Of a DNA stretch of 64,000 nucleotides, positions 7,291-15,526 are shown piece by piece; the first letter of the stretch is position 1, and each line of letters opens with the position of its first letter. This stretch comes from an uncultured Lachnospiraceae bacterium (lineage in GTDB: Bacteria; Bacillota; Clostridia; Lachnospirales; Lachnospiraceae): contig CAJUHR010000012.1 in assembly GCA_910586255.1 (NCBI GenBank), positions 2,735-66,734 on the forward strand, given 5' to 3'. Under the pieces are notes generated by a model. The model had not been told where the DNA came from and did not search any database. It saw nothing but the letters and a program-made list of their open reading frames with translations. Made by a program: the position numbers and the translations under genes.

Positions 7291-8969
7291 TCACCCCACC
7301 CCCGGCACATCCGGCCTGTCCCTTTTGGGCGTAAATACAGAGCAGGGTTTCCACACCTCTTCCGGAATTTGCAGGCTTTCTATCCATTCCTCAACCTTCC
7401 CCCACTCTTCTTCTGACAGGTTGATCAAATCGCCGCAGCGCGTCCCGTCATGATAATAATCCAGGAACTGATAATCATTCTTTTTCGCTTCACCAGCCCC
7501 TGTCTTTTTGCTATCCGGGGATTCCCCGGATTCATCCATGCTGTCTGAGGTTTCCCGGATTTCTCCCGTACTGTAACTGCCCTCCTTAATCTCACGGCAC
7601 TGGGAATCCAGCCTCTTGATCCACCAGACTTTCGTATCCTGATACCAGTATACGCTGAGCATCCTCCCATTCGCCAGGGGAAGCGCATACCCATGGGAAT
7701 CCGCCGAATGGTACGTCCCCCACATTTTAATCTTCCCCTTATCATAATAAAAGGAGGCTGTATTATTCACCCCTTCCCGGTAAAGGCGAACCACCAGTTC
7801 CTTCACCCTATCCTGGTTAAAATCCATCAGAAAATAGCTCCAGCCACATCTCCCGTCCCCCTCTTCCAGGCTATCCTCATAGTTACTTTGCAGGCTTCCC
7901 CAGCGATCATCCTCCACAAGGGAAAAATCTCCCTCCAGCATTGCCTTGTAGGCCTCCCACTCTTCCACCTCCATCTCCGGACATCCGTCCAGGGATATCC
8001 GGTAGATACTCTCCCACCCATCCCACAAACGGGTAAGAACATCCCGCAGGCAAAATTCCCGGCCTGAGTCTTCATAGCAATAAAACAGTTCCGTTGTGCC
8101 CTCCGTATATTCGGTAAATTCGGCAACCATCTGCCCTTTTCCCAGCAGATTCCAGCCCTCTCCCTTTTGGTGATACAACTCCACTTTATCCTCCCTGGGA
8201 TAATATTTTAATACACAAGTCCCTCTGGTATTTACTGTCAGTTCCGGAAGTCCGTCACCATCAAAGTCCTGATAAAAATAATCCGATTGCCGGACCGCAT
8301 CCTGGAATTCACCGTCCTCCATTTCCTCTGCCCCAAAGACCAAATCCTTGTAAAAAGAAGTCCCTCCCTGATTTGGAAAATGAATGGGGATCTGATTTGT
8401 GACAGCTTTTAGAAATGCTTCCTTGTATCGCTGATCTGTCTGTTTATCGTAACGAGCCATGTCTACCGGGGATTCCTGGATTGTAAAATCCATGGACTTG
8501 GCCTGGCGGATGGTTTCTGCTGTAGTTTTTTCTGTAGTTCTTTCTGCGGTTCTTTCTGTAGTTCTTTCTATGGTTGTTTCTGTAGTTTTTTCTGTAGTCT
8601 CCTTTCCGTGCTCTCCTGCGGTCTCCTCTCCAAGATCTCCTGCCTTCTCCCTTCCAAGATCCTCTGTGTTCTTTTCTGTAGTCTCTTCCTGTGTTTTTTG
8701 GGATTCCCTGTTTGTGATTTGGCAGAGGCTGGGGAAGATGGTTGGGCGTGCGCAGAGGTGACAGCTGCCGGGGCGGCGCTTTTCTGCGTATTGTATCCAC
8801 AGCCAATAAGAAGCAGGCCGGTTAGGAGGATTGCGGGGATGGGGTGAGGGAGGCAGTGAAATACCTGGGAATGGGAGGCCTTTGGCTGGTTCCTTTTTGA
8901 CAGGCTTCTTGACGGATTCCTTTTTAACGGATTCCTATTTGATTGGCTTTCTTTTCTGGATTTGTTCAT
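7291..8969 (-). pseudogene. Lipoprotein gene with a one-base frameshift in an A tract
   Basis: The start at 8969 has AGGA eight bases upstream. The product begins with an unusually long basic n-region, then a hydrophobic segment and lipobox ILLTGLLLIGCG (cysteine near residue 57). About 35 residues later the frame goes wrong at a run of six A (forward T at 8694-8699) and ends early at 8568. In the shifted frame the protein continues without a break: a Thr/Glu-rich linker, then about 400 residues ending near 7291 with FQDFDGDGLPELTV and DFNQDRVKELVV, EF-hand-like FG-GAP/dockerin-type loops seen in surface proteins. One extra A would restore a single protein of about 560 residues. Either a genuine phase or decay mutation, or an assembly error in the A tract. 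The function is unknown. Confidence 0.7.
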
Positions 8970-9072
8970 GTGGGATTCCTCGCACTTTTTATTGAACGTT
9001 TAAAGGGCTTGTGGCGATTTCCTACTCAGAGTTTATTGGATTGTATGGGCCGCACCAAAACTCTCAAAAAAT

Positions 9073-9480
9073 TCAGCAGATATACGAATAAACCAATTCC
9101 CAATTATCATTCCATAAACAATCTATGTAATGTCCAAACAGAAATTGAGAATTCGATAGACAACATCCTATGGTTTCCGTATCCGCATCTAAAACAAAGC
9201 TATCAACCATCAATTCCTGGCACATTTGATCAGGCGACCGGATCAGATTCTGTTTTACACCATAAAATTCATAAAAAACAGGATGAAATGCTTGCCGCAC
9301 GAATCGCTCAACATTATCTGACATATATTTCAGCCTTCTAAAATAAGTCTCAATTTCCTCATTGCTTGCATTTTCATCGCCCTTTTTCCATATGCAATAA
9401 CTACATGGCTCACAAAAGGGAGAGATAAATCTTGGATTGTCCCCTATAATTTCTTTTACCTTATAAGCATCCATATCCAC
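9073..9480 (-). CDS. Hypothetical protein, 135 residues
   Basis: A GTG start at 9480 has GAGG nine bases upstream. The protein is acidic and cysteine-bearing (FCEPCSYCIW near residue 25, GCCLSNS near residue 105), with no signal peptide or membrane segment. I recognise no family. The CxxCxxC cluster could bind metal. It stands alone between the broken lipoprotein and the small RNA gene, just outside the defence island, so it may be an immunity or accessory protein, but nothing in the sequence proves this. Confidence 0.55.
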   Translation of the reverse strand: MDMDAYKVKEIIGDNPRFISPFCEPCSYCIWKKGDENASNEEIETYFRRLKYMSDNVERFVRQAFHPVFYEFYGVKQNLIRSPDQMCQELMVDSFVLDADTETIGCCLSNSQFLFGHYIDCLWNDNWELVYSYIC

Positions 9481-9550
9481 TGGCTTGTACCTCGGTATCT
9501 GGGATTTCTGTTTTGTCAGCCGCCATTATTGGGACAACCCCCTGTTTATT

Positions 9551-9681
9551 AAAAAAGAGAGCCTGCACCAATCTCTCAGCGCAACAGCTCCCTGCTCTTC
9601 AAAACCACCAATCGCCTAATAGTGACGCCAACACATGACGCTTACCTGGATAATGGCACTGACATAGGACTTACTGTTGGT
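9551..9681 (-). ncRNA. Candidate small RNA gene (about 130 nt)
   Basis: A near-consensus promoter (separate entry) would start transcription at about 9681 on the minus strand. The transcript ends at an intrinsic terminator: GAGAG, an 11-base loop, CTCTC and then six T, at about 9578-9551. Near its 5' end is a pair CCAACA/TGTTGG that can close a large stem. No reading frame longer than about ten codons lies in it on either strand. This build (strong promoter, compact body, terminator) fits a type I antitoxin RNA or another regulatory RNA. I cannot find a toxin frame opposite it, so the class is left open. Confidence 0.55.
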
Positions 9682-9687
9682 GTTTCT

Positions 9688-9716
9688 ATCTTAGCATATG
9701 CGGAATGGCTTGTCAA
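9688..9716 (-). promoter_or_regulatory. Near-consensus promoter of the small RNA
   Basis: On the minus strand TTGACA (9716-9711), 17 bases, TAAGAT (9693-9688). It is one of the best sigma-A promoters in the window and no protein gene follows it directly. Confidence 0.75.
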
Positions 9717-9817
9717 GGTTGCTTGGAAAATCAAAAATTCTCTTCTTTCACTTTACTCAAACTTCAAGAACTTATGGTGATCTATTGATCAAAATGATAA
9801 GCTTTGATTAATTAATT

Positions 9818-10954
9818 TCACACAACAAAATTCCACAATCCATACCCCTGCACATGTGCAGAGTCGTAAATTGGCTTCATATTACTTTCCAAAATATTCA
9901 CAAATTTACTCACAGAAATCCCGGGCTGATAGAGTTCTTCACTTGCCCATATACTAACCAGATTATCCCTGTAACATTCATGAAATAGTTTAAACAATAT
10001 ATCTGATTTCTGTACCTCCTGATACATTCCATATTGCCTGTCTGCAAATTTGTGAAAATAATCCTCCCATTTTGGCAATCGATTACTTTTACTTGAATTT
10101 AAAGAACTTTCCATAGGCACCAAATTCCAAATTTCATCATTTGCTATATATGACCAAGGGATAAAATGATCTACCTCATATCCGTTTGTGGATATCAAAT
10201 TGTCGGAATAAATATCTCTAATTGGCGATAGTTCCATAATCGCATTCCATAGTTTCCTGACATGTGACAATTTTCTGGTTCTTTCATTCTCAGGCTCCAG
10301 CTTATAGATAATCCCCGGAACACCAGGATTCCTATCCTGGAGATACCTTACCTTCTTTAGCTTAATCCAGCTTCTGATCGGCACCATATAATCCAGAAGC
10401 ATCGGCTGCCATTCCTTACTGATGATTACTCGTTTTTTCAAAGCAACAGCATCCTCGATAATATAAGGAAGACAGTTCTTTGTATTTATTTCTTTAATGT
10501 AAGCAATGAGCCATCTTTTCTGATCCCAAATTTTGTCATTTCCTCTTACCTCAGTCAAAAAAGGAGACAATAATCTGTAGGGAACCATTTTTGATATCTG
10601 GTATTTTTCATCTCGAATCAATGAGTTATGCTTTTTAATTTCAATTTCGATTTTTTCTTTTCCCGCTTCAGATTCTAACTCCGTATGCCCAATTAATTTA
10701 TTTACAGCTCGCTCCAGGCTGTTCATTATCTTGCCAGTGCCATCTTTCAATCCAAGATGCAAATGATATTCTGATACGGAATACCATGCATCAACTATCA
10801 TCCGGTCAATAATCTCATCAAACTCTATTTCAAATTTTCCCTCTGCCATTATGGATAAAATCGCATCAAACCAATAGAACTTATAACATTCTGTAGTGTC
10901 ATCCAGCATATGTATAAAATTTTCCAGATTTAATTGATTCAAATAATTTGGCAA
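9818..10954 (-). CDS. HNH endonuclease-domain protein at the end of the defence operon
   Basis: A 378-residue protein. The C-terminal third has a full HNH core: YEVDHFIPWSYI (Asp262, His263), WNLVPMESSLNSSKSNR (Asn277, Asn286, Lys289, Asn291). Such ββα-metal nucleases nick or cut DNA. The N-terminal 250 residues are helical with no domain I can name and probably select the target or bind partners. The start is TTG with GGAGG close upstream, 12 bases after the preceding stop, so it belongs to the same transcript as the ATPase genes. It is the last gene of the island block and the clearest candidate for a DNA-cutting effector. Confidence 0.8.
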   Translation of the reverse strand: MPNYLNQLNLENFIHMLDDTTECYKFYWFDAILSIMAEGKFEIEFDEIIDRMIVDAWYSVSEYHLHLGLKDGTGKIMNSLERAVNKLIGHTELESEAGKEKIEIEIKKHNSLIRDEKYQISKMVPYRLLSPFLTEVRGNDKIWDQKRWLIAYIKEINTKNCLPYIIEDAVALKKRVIISKEWQPMLLDYMVPIRSWIKLKKVRYLQDRNPGVPGIIYKLEPENERTRKLSHVRKLWNAIMELSPIRDIYSDNLISTNGYEVDHFIPWSYIANDEIWNLVPMESSLNSSKSNRLPKWEDYFHKFADRQYGMYQEVQKSDILFKLFHECYRDNLVSIWASEELYQPGISVSKFVNILESNMKPIYDSAHVQGYGLWNFVV

Positions 10955-10966
10955 TTTTCCTCCCCC

Positions 10967-11635
10967 TTACGACCCGAATTGAATCAAAAATTTACTGCCA
11001 AGATTCTTTTCCCCAATCCACTTTTCAATAGAATCTGTTAAATCTGGCAGGGTTGCCCGGCCTTCGGCAACTTTGTTCAAAAAATCCATGATTTCTTTTT
11101 CTTTGTCAAGTCCCAGCCCCCTTAAAATTTCATCTGCCTCAGAAAGCCCTTCTGCCAGTTGTCTTATTCTTTTGTCACTTTCATCATTGACAGCACAACC
11201 TTTTCTAATTTTATTAATAGCATATTCTGTTTTCGTCCTGTCAGGGGTAATCTCCTTTATTGCCACAAGCATATGAAGCCTTTTCTCTGAAATACCCTTA
11301 TAAAATGCATTCCACTCTGTCTCAAAGTCTTTGCGCGCCTTTTTCGCGCTGTTTTGTAAAACCTTCAGACAGGATTCCGACACCAAACCTACTTCCATAC
11401 AACTCTGGGAATCCTTCATCAATTTTAATAATTGTTCTTTCAATAATAAGGATGGTACAAATTTCACAATATTTCTAGTATTTTCAATGCAACATACAAG
11501 TTTATTGTTATTTTCTATTTCTATTGCATACAAATGATCGATTCTGTTCTGATTCTGGGAGTCCTGGGAATCCTGCTCTAAACTTCGGATTTCTTCCATA
11601 TCCTCAATTGCTTTTCTCAGATCTGCCAACAACAT
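10967..11635 (-). CDS. Helical protein of unknown function in defence operon
   Basis: A 222-residue protein that starts four bases after the stop of the large ATPase gene, with GGGAGGGG as ribosome site. It is rich in charged and leucine residues and predicted to be mainly helical (ADLRKAIEDMEEIRSLEQ; KLMKDSQSC; KEKEIMDFLNKVAEG). There is no catalytic motif, signal peptide or membrane segment. Tight packing between the ATPase and the HNH nuclease suggests a small partner subunit or adaptor, perhaps linking them. I do not recognise the family. Confidence 0.75.
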   Translation of the reverse strand: MLLADLRKAIEDMEEIRSLEQDSQDSQNQNRIDHLYAIEIENNNKLVCCIENTRNIVKFVPSLLLKEQLLKLMKDSQSCMEVGLVSESCLKVLQNSAKKARKDFETEWNAFYKGISEKRLHMLVAIKEITPDRTKTEYAINKIRKGCAVNDESDKRIRQLAEGLSEADEILRGLGLDKEKEIMDFLNKVAEGRATLPDLTDSIEKWIGEKNLGSKFLIQFGS

Positions 11636-11638
11636 CGA

Positions 11639-14600
11639 TTACCCCTCCCATCTCTCAACAGTCTCTATATTTTTCTGAATAATTGATCTTTGCCCCCCGT
11701 ATCTGTCATCCTTTATGTTGTCCAAACTCTTACTTGCCTTTTCTTTCCGCCTTTCTATATCATCTCGGACAAATTTAATATCTTTATCCACCTTTTCTAA
11801 CAAAATCAATAATTTATCAATTCTAACCAAAGGATCCTGGGAAAATGCCATTAATATATCCAATGGATCTTTCAATAATATTGCGTTATCTACATTCTTT
11901 AGGGCATTGGCTATCGGCTCTGCGTCATTTTTGACAGCATTTATCATGTTTGCTTCATATTTTATATTTACTTTCGCTGAATTTGCACCATCATAAAAGT
12001 CACTGATCTCCTCTGCCAAACTCCGAATATCACTGTCACTCCATCCCTGATACTCGATAAATTCTGCAATCTTCCCCATTTTGGCTTTTGCACATTCCAG
12101 TTCTGCACTGCTCACCTTTTGCAATTTCCCTTGAATATCTCTGAATATATTCCGGATATCCTGCCTTAATTTAAACGGATCCTTTTCTGATAGAACACTA
12201 TCTTCCATATGCAGCCTTCGTTTCTGCACTTTCTTAAAATCACTGTTCAGGCGTTTGTGATCTATATATTTATTTTTCCCGCCAGTTCCCTGAACAATAT
12301 TATAGTAATCAAGAATAGTGTCCTTTACCTTTTGCGCCGTATCATTTACGCTGTTCATTAAAGAGATCCACTCCTTACAATGAGAGGAAGTATTGGATAC
12401 AGTCGGCACAGAGGTTTCCCATAAAAGCTTTTCCCCCATCCCCTCAATGGTACTCCCTTTGTACTGACCTGCCAGAATCTCCCGAAGCATTTCTGCTGAA
12501 ATGGCACACTCCTGATAATCTACCGTATACCCATTAAATGTCCTGACTTTTTCAATAATCCGGGGCTTTATTTTTTCAACCCAAAGTTGAATCTGAAACT
12601 GTCTCCACGGCCCTCCTTCAAAATCCCATGTTTTTCCATCTCCAAAGGTAACAAAAGCAAGAAAAGCTTCCAATACACTCTGGGTTTCCGGTGAAGCTGG
12701 CAAAAGTAATAAAGATTTATCCATTTTCTTGTTCTGCCGTTCAAACCCAATAAATTCTTTACTTGTATACTTTGATATGCTGTCAACGGAAATCCCTTCG
12801 ATCTGCCAATTGATTGCATTATATATATATCGGTTCATTTCATCCCGGGACTGCTGCATCATCTTTGCATCTTTTTTCGTACTGTCAAAATTGAGAGTGC
12901 CTCCCTGCATCCATTTATAAATAGTTTCTATTCCAAGCTGAAAGGCAGCCTCGGCTGGATTGACGACTGGTTTTGTCTGCCGGGGTTCAAACGTGGCTGG
13001 TTCCAAATCACCAGCTTTTATATCCGATGTCTGAGTCCCTGACAGGGAATTATTTTTTTCTATCCCTGGAATTTTTTCCATATTCAAATCATCAAATGCC
13101 TGTTCCGGAACCCCTCCAAGATACCTTTTGCCAGCACTGTCTATTTCAGAAAAAAGAGTTCCATTTCCCCAGATTCTGATGAAAATATCCATACGTTCAA
13201 ACTCGGAATCCTTTACAAATTGCATAAGGCGCCCTCTGTGTTCCACAGGATTCCAAGGATAATTCTCCGAACGCTCAACCGTAAAACTGGGGAATGAATC
13301 CGGCCCTGCCAGATAATTTCTTACTCCCCGTTCTACAATGTCTCTCAAAAGATAACGGGGAGTCTGCTGACGCTCCGGCAAAAGAGAAAACAGCTTAATC
13401 ACCGCTGTCCTGGTAAAGGGGAACAGATTTACCCGTTTTCCATTTTTTAAGATCAAATGCTCCCATTCCTTGCCTTCCACATCTATATGAACCGGAAACT
13501 CATTCTGCTGGCATCCTCCATTCAGCCAATCCTCTAATACAGAAATCTGTAAAGACATTGCATTCAAATACTTTCCCACAAACTCACATAAAGAATCCTT
13601 ATCTGATCCAAAAGCCTCATCTGAAATTCTCATATAGCAGTTGACCCGCTCTCGGTAGTTGGCAGGAAACACATCCTCAAAATATGCTGTAGTAGTGCCA
13701 ATAATAGAAGAAATTCGGCAGAGTTCTCCATACATTCCTGTATTTTCTAAAGAAAGAACATTAAGCAAGGCTACATTTACCCCTGTAAATGCTGTAATAT
13801 CTTCAATCAATAATGTCAATGATTTTCCCTGACGTTTTAACTCCCTGCGAATCTCCAGAAATACCTGCTCAAAATCCCCCGGTTCCAGTCCGGCACACGT
13901 TTGAATCACATTGTTGACCAAAGTATTCATATACTTTGCCACTTGTTCTGCATAATTTTCATCTCCAACCAGATTTTGAGCCATAATACGTGCATTTCTG
14001 TCAGCCTCATCACGAATCAGACCTTCACAAAACTCTGCATCTATATAAAAATCCGCCGCCTGAAACAAAGCTACCACATCTTGACTGTCACCTGTTCTTG
14101 ACTGTGCTACCTTCTGGTATATCCGGTCTATAGCTTTATCGTATTCCAAAAGCCTTGCCTGAAAAGAGTCATTCCGCAAAAGGGACACCAATCTTTTCTT
14201 CTTATGATGAGTAAGAATTTCATCATTTTCGTCATTCATGATTTCAACAATAAAATTCTGATAGATCATATCTTTCAGTTTCTTATTATCTATCACTGTG
14301 GTAGCCCGCATAAGCCTCTCATAAACTTCTTTATCCGGGATCTGTGCCACTTCTTCCAGTTCAAGAAGCTGCTTGATGGTTCCCTTTAGACTGTTGTCAC
14401 TCCTTCGGATGAATAAAACCACTTCATTTTCCAGATACTTTCTCTGAATCTTTGTAGAAAACCATCGGATTAAATGGGATTTTCCCGTGCCGCTCAGCCC
14501 CACAACCAAAATAAGCTGATGTGCATTATCTGGATTTAATACATACCGATTAAATGCCTCTTCTTCTGTCAACACCCGTTCCGCTTTTCCTTCATAGGTT

Positions 14601-14719
14601 CTGGCAATCTGAATATTCCTTAATTCCACATGAGTTGCCATAAAATCCGCCTGGGAACTTGTAATCGTATCGACCCTTATAACCTCTCCGATTCTTCTTT
14701 TTGCAACCTTGGCATCCAT
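11639..14719 (-). CDS. Large P-loop ATPase, DpdH-like
   Basis: A 1026-residue protein with a clear Walker A, VVGLSGTGKSHLIRWF (residues about 72-87), in an STAND/AAA-like N-terminal domain. A hydrophobic strand ending in acidic residues (LTLLIEDITAFTG, near residue 310) is the probable Walker B. The C-terminal 250 residues are coiled-coil-like (KKVQKRRLHMEDS; DIERRKEKASKSL). Size, order and partners match what I remember of DpdH, the ATPase of 7-deazaguanine DNA islands, which follows DpdE, F and G. By analogy it may also correspond to one of the Pbe proteins. ATP-driven sensing or assembly is inferred. The start has GGGGG before it, and the gene begins four bases after the previous stop. Confidence 0.75.
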   Translation of the reverse strand: MDAKVAKRRIGEVIRVDTITSSQADFMATHVELRNIQIARTYEGKAERVLTEEEAFNRYVLNPDNAHQLILVVGLSGTGKSHLIRWFSTKIQRKYLENEVVLFIRRSDNSLKGTIKQLLELEEVAQIPDKEVYERLMRATTVIDNKKLKDMIYQNFIVEIMNDENDEILTHHKKKRLVSLLRNDSFQARLLEYDKAIDRIYQKVAQSRTGDSQDVVALFQAADFYIDAEFCEGLIRDEADRNARIMAQNLVGDENYAEQVAKYMNTLVNNVIQTCAGLEPGDFEQVFLEIRRELKRQGKSLTLLIEDITAFTGVNVALLNVLSLENTGMYGELCRISSIIGTTTAYFEDVFPANYRERVNCYMRISDEAFGSDKDSLCEFVGKYLNAMSLQISVLEDWLNGGCQQNEFPVHIDVEGKEWEHLILKNGKRVNLFPFTRTAVIKLFSLLPERQQTPRYLLRDIVERGVRNYLAGPDSFPSFTVERSENYPWNPVEHRGRLMQFVKDSEFERMDIFIRIWGNGTLFSEIDSAGKRYLGGVPEQAFDDLNMEKIPGIEKNNSLSGTQTSDIKAGDLEPATFEPRQTKPVVNPAEAAFQLGIETIYKWMQGGTLNFDSTKKDAKMMQQSRDEMNRYIYNAINWQIEGISVDSISKYTSKEFIGFERQNKKMDKSLLLLPASPETQSVLEAFLAFVTFGDGKTWDFEGGPWRQFQIQLWVEKIKPRIIEKVRTFNGYTVDYQECAISAEMLREILAGQYKGSTIEGMGEKLLWETSVPTVSNTSSHCKEWISLMNSVNDTAQKVKDTILDYYNIVQGTGGKNKYIDHKRLNSDFKKVQKRRLHMEDSVLSEKDPFKLRQDIRNIFRDIQGKLQKVSSAELECAKAKMGKIAEFIEYQGWSDSDIRSLAEEISDFYDGANSAKVNIKYEANMINAVKNDAEPIANALKNVDNAILLKDPLDILMAFSQDPLVRIDKLLILLEKVDKDIKFVRDDIERRKEKASKSLDNIKDDRYGGQRSIIQKNIETVERWEG

Positions 14720-14722
14720 AAC

Positions 14723-15526
14723 TTACCCCCTTATGGTGACATGGGATACTGGCGACTGAATTGCATGCAGTTCAGTCGGATAGAGATACCACAAGTTCTT
14801 ATTATCCAATTGATATCTCAATTCAATTTCCCCATAATCATGCATCATGCGAAGGCCATAAGACATGGCCATATTTAGCCTTCTCGTCTTTATCGCATCT
14901 TTCATGGCTATCTTACAAATCGATTGAATTGCATTCATAAAATCATCAATCCGGTACTCCTTATTCCTGTCCAGTCCGGACTGAGAAACAGCCACCTGAA
15001 GATACCGATACAAATTCGGCAAAAAATTCATTTGCGGCTGGTTATTCGCTCTTGCCAAATGTCCAAACCCCAGATATGCTGCCCAAAATCTCCATGCCCT
15101 CATATCGTCCACTCCCAGACGCCTGGTTATCTTCTTCTGCAATTCCTCCATAAGAGCCTGTTCTGTCACACTGGAATATTGATAAACCTTCTCGTTTAGA
15201 TCAAAATACGCCTGGGATACTTCATAAAAAAGGCTATCCTTTATTCGCCCTATATGACCGATTATATATTGTCTCATGGTCTCTAATGAGGACACTGCGC
15301 TTTTATCCACTGCCAATGAAATCCTTTTATCCACCACCTGAACCAAGCCCAATTGATTCTGGGAAGCCGCATCCCGCACCATGGGAAAATAAGAACTTCC
15401 TCCCAATGCTTTCGGCTCAAAATACTCCCTGGCATCCTCCTCAGAAACGGGCTTATTCTTTACTAATTCACATAAAGCAAACACCCGCTCCGGAATTGCT
15501 TCATGCTTCATCTTATCCCCAAACAT
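14723..15526 (-). CDS. DpdG-like protein
   Basis: A 267-residue protein. Its ATG directly follows the TAG of the RecQ-like gene (AAAGGA about nine bases upstream). It looks all-helical and may have a winged-helix start (HEAIPERVFALCELVKNKPV). Other segments are YFPMVRDAASQNQLGLVQVV and WRFWAAYLGFGHLA. It has no nuclease or ATPase motif. Position between a RecQ-like helicase and a ~1000-residue ATPase is the order of DpdF-DpdG-DpdH in deazaguanine islands, which is the main reason for the call. The role is unknown; a DNA-binding or bridging subunit is a guess. Confidence 0.6.
   Translation of the reverse strand: MFGDKMKHEAIPERVFALCELVKNKPVSEEDAREYFEPKALGGSSYFPMVRDAASQNQLGLVQVVDKRISLAVDKSAVSSLETMRQYIIGHIGRIKDSLFYEVSQAYFDLNEKVYQYSSVTEQALMEELQKKITRRLGVDDMRAWRFWAAYLGFGHLARANNQPQMNFLPNLYRYLQVAVSQSGLDRNKEYRIDDFMNAIQSICKIAMKDAIKTRRLNMAMSYGLRMMHDYGEIELRYQLDNKNLWYLYPTELHAIQSPVSHVTIRG

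Noticed and set aside
8444..8806. An Arg/Asn-rich basic protein over the lipoprotein junction
   Set aside because: It is the third frame of the Thr/Glu codon repeats; the lipoprotein reading with one corrected base explains the sequence better.
8943..9341. A plus-strand protein of 132 residues
   Set aside because: It overlaps the lipoprotein start and the minus-strand 135-residue frame, and lacks a ribosome site.
11639..14719. The 1026-residue ATPase as DndH or DptH
   Set aside because: DptH is a HerA/FtsK-like protein of about 1700 residues with other partners; this protein is shorter, with a single N-terminal P-loop and a coiled C-terminus.
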